NCBI GenBank assembly: GCA_027858735.1
Contig: JAQICC010000195.1
Span: 1-34,408 of the forward strand
Length of the DNA stretch: 34,408 bases
Direction of reading: 5' to 3'
Source of the DNA: Salinivirgaceae bacterium
Lineage (GTDB): Bacteria; Bacteroidota; Bacteroidia; Bacteroidales; SZUA-534
Shown: piece after piece, positions 31,466 to 34,408 of the stretch
How positions within the stretch are numbered: the stretch's first letter is position 1
Layout of the letters: each line of letters begins with the position of its first letter
Position numbers and translations under genes: made by a program
Notes under the pieces: model-generated
The model's input: only the letters and a program-made list of their open reading frames with translations
Databases searched by the model: none
What the model was told of the DNA's origin: nothing

Positions 31466-32710
31466 CTAATGTTTCTTTTGATCGTTGAAAATTAGCATAA
31501 ATTCGTTTTTAATTTTTTCAAATTCCTCCTTATTTATTTTTTTAATGGGTTCAACTGGAGGGGCATCTACTTTAAGAGGGTCAACAGCTTTGCCATTTTT
31601 AAAAAAGCGAAAATCAAGGTGTGGACCGGTAGCATGGCCTGTAGCACCAACATAGCCAATAAGCTGCCCTTGTTCTACATGGTTACCAGCTTTTAATCCA
31701 TTAGCAAACCCTTTTAGATGAGCATATTGTGTAGTGTAAACACTGTTGTGTTTTATTTTAATAAAATTACCGGCACCTTTTTTATGGTAGCCCTTTTTAA
31801 GTACAAAACCATCGCCAACGCTATAAACAGGAGTACCGGCTAGAGCTGCGTAATCAATTCCACTATGTGGGCGTCGGATTTTTAAAACCGGATGCATTCG
31901 GCTTTTTGAAAAGTGCGAGCTAATTCTGCTGTATTTTAAAGGAGCTTTTAAGAACTCCCTTTTCAAACTTCCTCCTTTATCGTCGAAATAGCTGCCTTGT
32001 TCATCTTGCACAAAATATATGGCATAAAAATCTTTATTCTGATGATTAAATAGTGCCGCATGAATTCGTTCAATACCAGCCGACAAGGTATCTAAATATC
32101 GTTCCTCGTAAATAACATAAAATTGGTCACCTTTCTTTAAGTCAAAAAAGTCAATGCTCCAAGCGTATATTTCCGATAATTCAATCGACATCATTGGGTT
32201 AATATGATTATCGATCATAGCATCCCATAAGTTCGATTTTATGGTTCCCGATGCCATTTTTTTCTTGATGCTTGTTGGTTTTTCGTCAAAGCAAATTTCG
32301 ATGGAATCGACCAGTTTTATCAGCACATATTCGGTTAATGTATGTTCATAAACAAAATACTGTAGTTTCTTTAGCGAATCCTTTGAGAAAAACAACTTGT
32401 AATTGTTTCCTGAACGGATTTTACGCACATCGAAAGGTTCTGTGATATGAGCAATTTTATCGATAGTTTTGGGTGTAACCCCATGTGGAATAAGAATATG
32501 TGACAGGTTTTTGTAGCGTTTAACCACACCGCTTTCAATTTTAAAAGAGTCAATGACCAATCCATATTCTAATTGGATGATTTCTTCTTCAATAATTTCA
32601 TGAATAGCACCTTCATTGTGAATTGGTTGATCGTTGATTTTCGAGCATGTAATTAATAATGCAAGGGTACTAAAGGTTAAAATTAAGCTTAAGAGTAAAT
32701 CTTTTCTCAT
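31466..32710 (-). CDS. M23 (LytM-type) peptidase family protein, putative lipoprotein
   Basis: The 414 residues begin with a hydrophobic leader ending in LLITCSK (Cys22), a possible lipobox, although Thr at -1 is unusual. The middle (about 45-250) is an accessory region with OapA-like or SH3-like strands. The M23 domain is about 255-385: zinc-site HSGIDY (His282, Asp286), AHLKGF (His331) and GPHLDFRFF (His364). The classical second His of the HxH motif is Asp366 here. Asp could still bind zinc, so activity is open; the other zinc and catalytic residues are intact. It is predicted to cut peptidoglycan cross-links in the periplasm. It lies 37 bases downstream of the YitT gene on the same strand. 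Confidence 0.88.
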   Translation of the reverse strand: MRKDLLLSLILTFSTLALLITCSKINDQPIHNEGAIHEIIEEEIIQLEYGLVIDSFKIESGVVKRYKNLSHILIPHGVTPKTIDKIAHITEPFDVRKIRSGNNYKLFFSKDSLKKLQYFVYEHTLTEYVLIKLVDSIEICFDEKPTSIKKKMASGTIKSNLWDAMIDNHINPMMSIELSEIYAWSIDFFDLKKGDQFYVIYEERYLDTLSAGIERIHAALFNHQNKDFYAIYFVQDEQGSYFDDKGGSLKREFLKAPLKYSRISSHFSKSRMHPVLKIRRPHSGIDYAALAGTPVYSVGDGFVLKKGYHKKGAGNFIKIKHNSVYTTQYAHLKGFANGLKAGNHVEQGQLIGYVGATGHATGPHLDFRFFKNGKAVDPLKVDAPPVEPIKKINKEEFEKIKNEFMLIFNDQKKH

Positions 32711-32747
32711 ATATTTTAATTTGGTGAAACAATACGGCTAGGGCTAA

Positions 32748-33632
32748 TTAGCCGCGTATTTTTTCAAAGCCTTCGCCAAACACTCCCATCACTTGTCCTT
32801 GTGATATAAAAGCTTTTGGATCAATTGCATTGACAATACTATGTACCATTGGTGCCTCGTTTTTACGCACTATGGTTACAATAACTTTAATATGTTTTTT
32901 CGTATGCCAACCTTCTCCATCGAGCAGGGTTATACCTCGATGAATTTGGGCGTTAATTTTTTCTGCTATTTCATCATATTTTTGACTGAATATCATTATT
33001 TGGATCGATTGCTTGCTACCATTAAGCACCAAATCGATGGTATAGGCTACTACACCCATGGTTACAAAACCGTAAACGAGTTTTTCCATGCTTTGGAATA
33101 GAAAGTATGATGAGCCAATAATAATTATATCGCAATACAAAATTACCTTACCGGGACTTACATTTCGGTATTTGTTAATTATCATGGCAATAACATCGGT
33201 TCCTCCTGTACTGCCACCTTGTGTAAATACAATACCAACACCAGCACCGCCCAACAAACCACCCAAAACAGTTGACATAAAGCCTTCCGATATTATAGGA
33301 GCGGTAATAAATTTTTGCTGCAGCGTAAGAAAAAAGGAAACCATTATTACGCTGTAAATGGTTTTAATTCCAAAACTTGCACCCAGCATTTTAATGGCAA
33401 CAATTATTAATACGGCATTAATAGCCAAATAAGGATAGCCGGCGGGTATGCCTGTGGCATAGAATACAGCAGCGGCCACACCACTAATTCCACCACCAAC
33501 TATTTCGCCTGGTATAAGGAATGCAGTCCATCCTAATGCATGTATAAACAACCCGAAAGTTGTTATAGCATAGGACTTTATGTGGGGCCATATGTTAATT
33601 TGCGTCTTCAATTTGGGTGCAAGTTTAGGCAT
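32748..33632 (-). CDS. YitT family membrane protein (DUF161 + DUF2179)
   Basis: The 294 residues include about five to six transmembrane helices in the first 200 (AITTFGLFIHALGWTAFLIP, GISGVAAAVFYATGIP, GGLLGGAGVGIVFTQGGSTG with the conserved GGSTGGTDV, IIIIGSSYFLFQ) and a C-terminal soluble DUF2179 domain (about 222-285, starting at IQIMIFSQKYDEIAEKINAQ). This is the normal YitT architecture; the function is unknown, and an uptake or efflux role has not been shown. The ATG at 33632 gives MPKLAPKLKTQINIWPH. It is upstream of the M23 peptidase in a probable two-gene unit. No consensus promoter is evident in the first 100 bases upstream. Confidence 0.9.
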   Translation of the reverse strand: MPKLAPKLKTQINIWPHIKSYAITTFGLFIHALGWTAFLIPGEIVGGGISGVAAAVFYATGIPAGYPYLAINAVLIIVAIKMLGASFGIKTIYSVIMVSFFLTLQQKFITAPIISEGFMSTVLGGLLGGAGVGIVFTQGGSTGGTDVIAMIINKYRNVSPGKVILYCDIIIIGSSYFLFQSMEKLVYGFVTMGVVAYTIDLVLNGSKQSIQIMIFSQKYDEIAEKINAQIHRGITLLDGEGWHTKKHIKVIVTIVRKNEAPMVHSIVNAIDPKAFISQGQVMGVFGEGFEKIRG

Positions 33633-33989
33633 TAAAACAGATATAAAAAAGTTTTGTTCGTGTAGGGAAGTTTATCAAACGTTTGCGTGATGGGCTGAAT
33701 ATCAATAAATAACAGGCGCGCGTGAGTTTTCAACAAAAAAATGAATTTGTTAACTTAATTACGTTAAATAGAAATGTTTTGGAGCTTTATAAACCTAGGA
33801 GTTTCTGCTCCGAGGTACTATATTATATCACAATATTCACAATTTTACCCGGTACTACAATCACCTTTTTCGGGGTTTTATCGGCTAACCTTTTTTTGTT
33901 TATCCATTTTCAGAACTATTTTTTCAACAGTACTGTTATTTATCAATAATAGAATTACTTTTAATTTAAAAATAAAACAACATTGTAAT

Positions 33990-34103
33990 ATGGGCACACA
34001 ATTTTACAAATGGTGTTTAATTTCTTTATTGTTAATTCAGATTTGGGTTTTGTAGGGTCAGGTAAATTTGTTAAATAGTAGTATATTTAAAAACAATGAT
34101 TAA
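33990..34103 (+). pseudogene. possible secreted-protein remnant with in-frame amber
   Basis: From the ATG at 33990 the frame reads MGTQFYKWCLISLLLIQIWV and Leu, a typical signal peptide, then TAG (34053-34055). Beyond the TAG the same frame continues GQVNLLNSSIFKNND to a TAA. A Gln right after the core is what Bacteroidota signal peptides show, so the TAG may have replaced a residue before the cut site. The rest of the gene is missing. This is an inference from a short stretch. Confidence 0.3.
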
Positions 34104-34295
34104 AAAGTTAATTATTCCGGTTCTACTACCAATTTAGTGGGTAGATTCAAAAAATCAGCAAATAAAACAAAAGTGCTTTAATTATGGAATAATGCATGTA
34201 GTTACTGATAGCCTTGTGCGGTGGGAGTCCGAAATATGGCGTGGAATTTTGATAATTGTTTATAGTTATGCTGTTGAAAGAGCGTGTAACCCAAA

Positions 34296-34380
34296 TTGAG
34301 CGATTCGCTATCGCAAATCTGCTCAATCGACTGAGGTCTTGTAAGGTTTTCATACTTTCGTTTCCCCGAAATAATCGGGG
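34296..34380. repeat. two hairpins at the right edge
   Basis: TTGAGC-GATTCGC (34296-34308) pairs with GCAAATC-T-GCTCAA (34313-34326) with one mismatch and one bulge. CCCCGA (34364-34369) pairs with TCGGGG (34375-34380). The latter is a common palindromic word in Bacteroidota intergenic repeats. Neither has a T run on either strand. The window ends 28 bases later, so what they flank is unknown. Confidence 0.4.
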
Positions 34381-34408
34381 CAGGCTACTCAAAATGTGAA
34401 AACCAACA

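Larger units (their letters stand above)
33633..34408. other. 776-bp region without an intact gene (right edge)
   Basis: No frame looks like a working gene. It holds the palindrome CAAACGTTTG (33676-33685), a near-perfect 8-bp hairpin CCTAGGAG/CTCCGAGG (33794-33815), the amber-interrupted signal-peptide frame (33990-34103) and two hairpins near the edge (34296-34326 and 34364-34380). Open frames of 75-93 codons on both strands have no recognisable sequence and are treated as chance. A degraded gene or the edge of a repeat is the best reading. Confidence 0.6.

Noticed and set aside
33722-34055. Overlapping plus-strand frames of 75 and 93 codons near the right edge
   Set aside because: They are hydrophobic and Phe-rich, as expected of random AT-rich DNA, with no recognisable family. 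Only the short signal-peptide-like end (33990 on) was kept as a remnant.
34147-34392. 81-codon minus-strand frame at the right edge
   Set aside because: It runs through two hairpins, begins inside a palindromic repeat and has no family features; probably translated repeat.

Overview
The window is AT-rich chromosomal DNA from a member of the Bacteroidota, most likely a Bacteroidia/Marinilabiliales-like organism (the lower rank is a guess). The phylum call rests on four things: protein sequences with a Bacteroidetes flavour (DUF4834, BaxI_1, DUF3352-propeller, YwqK/MORN repeats, BFN-UVR fusion, the single-chain homodimeric GlyRS); signal peptides that end before Gln; almost no Shine-Dalgarno sequences; and several upstream regions that fit the Bacteroidetes sigma-factor consensus TTTG-N19/20-TAnnTTTG. 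There is no integrase, transposase, CRISPR array, phage gene or restriction system. This is mostly a core-genome stretch of housekeeping genes with lineage-specific small proteins between them.

Layout. 1-7450: efp, a GT-C-like membrane protein and ppiB (all minus); then on plus a PAS-pseudocyclase with a secreted partner, and the class II aldolase fbaA; then a 23-unit MORN/YwqK repeat protein (minus). 7590-9240: tRNA-His, an AlkD-like HEAT protein and a BaxI_1 membrane protein (plus). 9480-12600: two secreted proteins of unknown function and glyS (minus). 13041-22009 (plus): nadB; an operon of DUF3352-propeller, MntP-like and DUF4834 proteins; tRNA-Leu(CAA); then dCMP deaminase, S41 peptidase and ahcY in a tight row. 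22051-24372: a Rieske-like lipoprotein (minus), a basic-secreted/acidic-membrane protein pair, then greA-hit (plus). 24392-26966 (minus): rplU-rpmA-serS-ruvC. 27249-31316 (plus): BFN-UVR nuclease with a CNT nucleoside transporter, then a hybrid-less sensor histidine kinase. 31466-33632 (minus): YitT protein and an M23 peptidase. The last 770 bases have no intact gene.

How the genes work together. Translation and its quality are well represented (efp, glyS, serS, L21, L27, ppiB, two tRNAs). So is nucleotide and one-carbon metabolism (dCMP deaminase, AdoHcy hydrolase, nucleoside uptake, NAD synthesis through NadB). Envelope functions are S41, M23, YitT and several lipoproteins or secreted proteins.

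What stands out. No single large unknown system is visible. The recurring theme is a set of recognisable folds whose catalytic or ligand residues are changed: an adenylate-cyclase domain lacking both metal Asps and the transition-state Arg (in part like the C2 half of mammalian cyclases), an AlkD-like protein with the glycosylase residues replaced, an MntP-like exporter with its two key Asps changed, a Rieske-like lipoprotein without the His ligands, and an M23 peptidase with His to Asp in HxH. A 124-bp fold-back element lies in the likely glyS leader and shares an 11-bp core with a second intergenic site. All alignments were done by eye.
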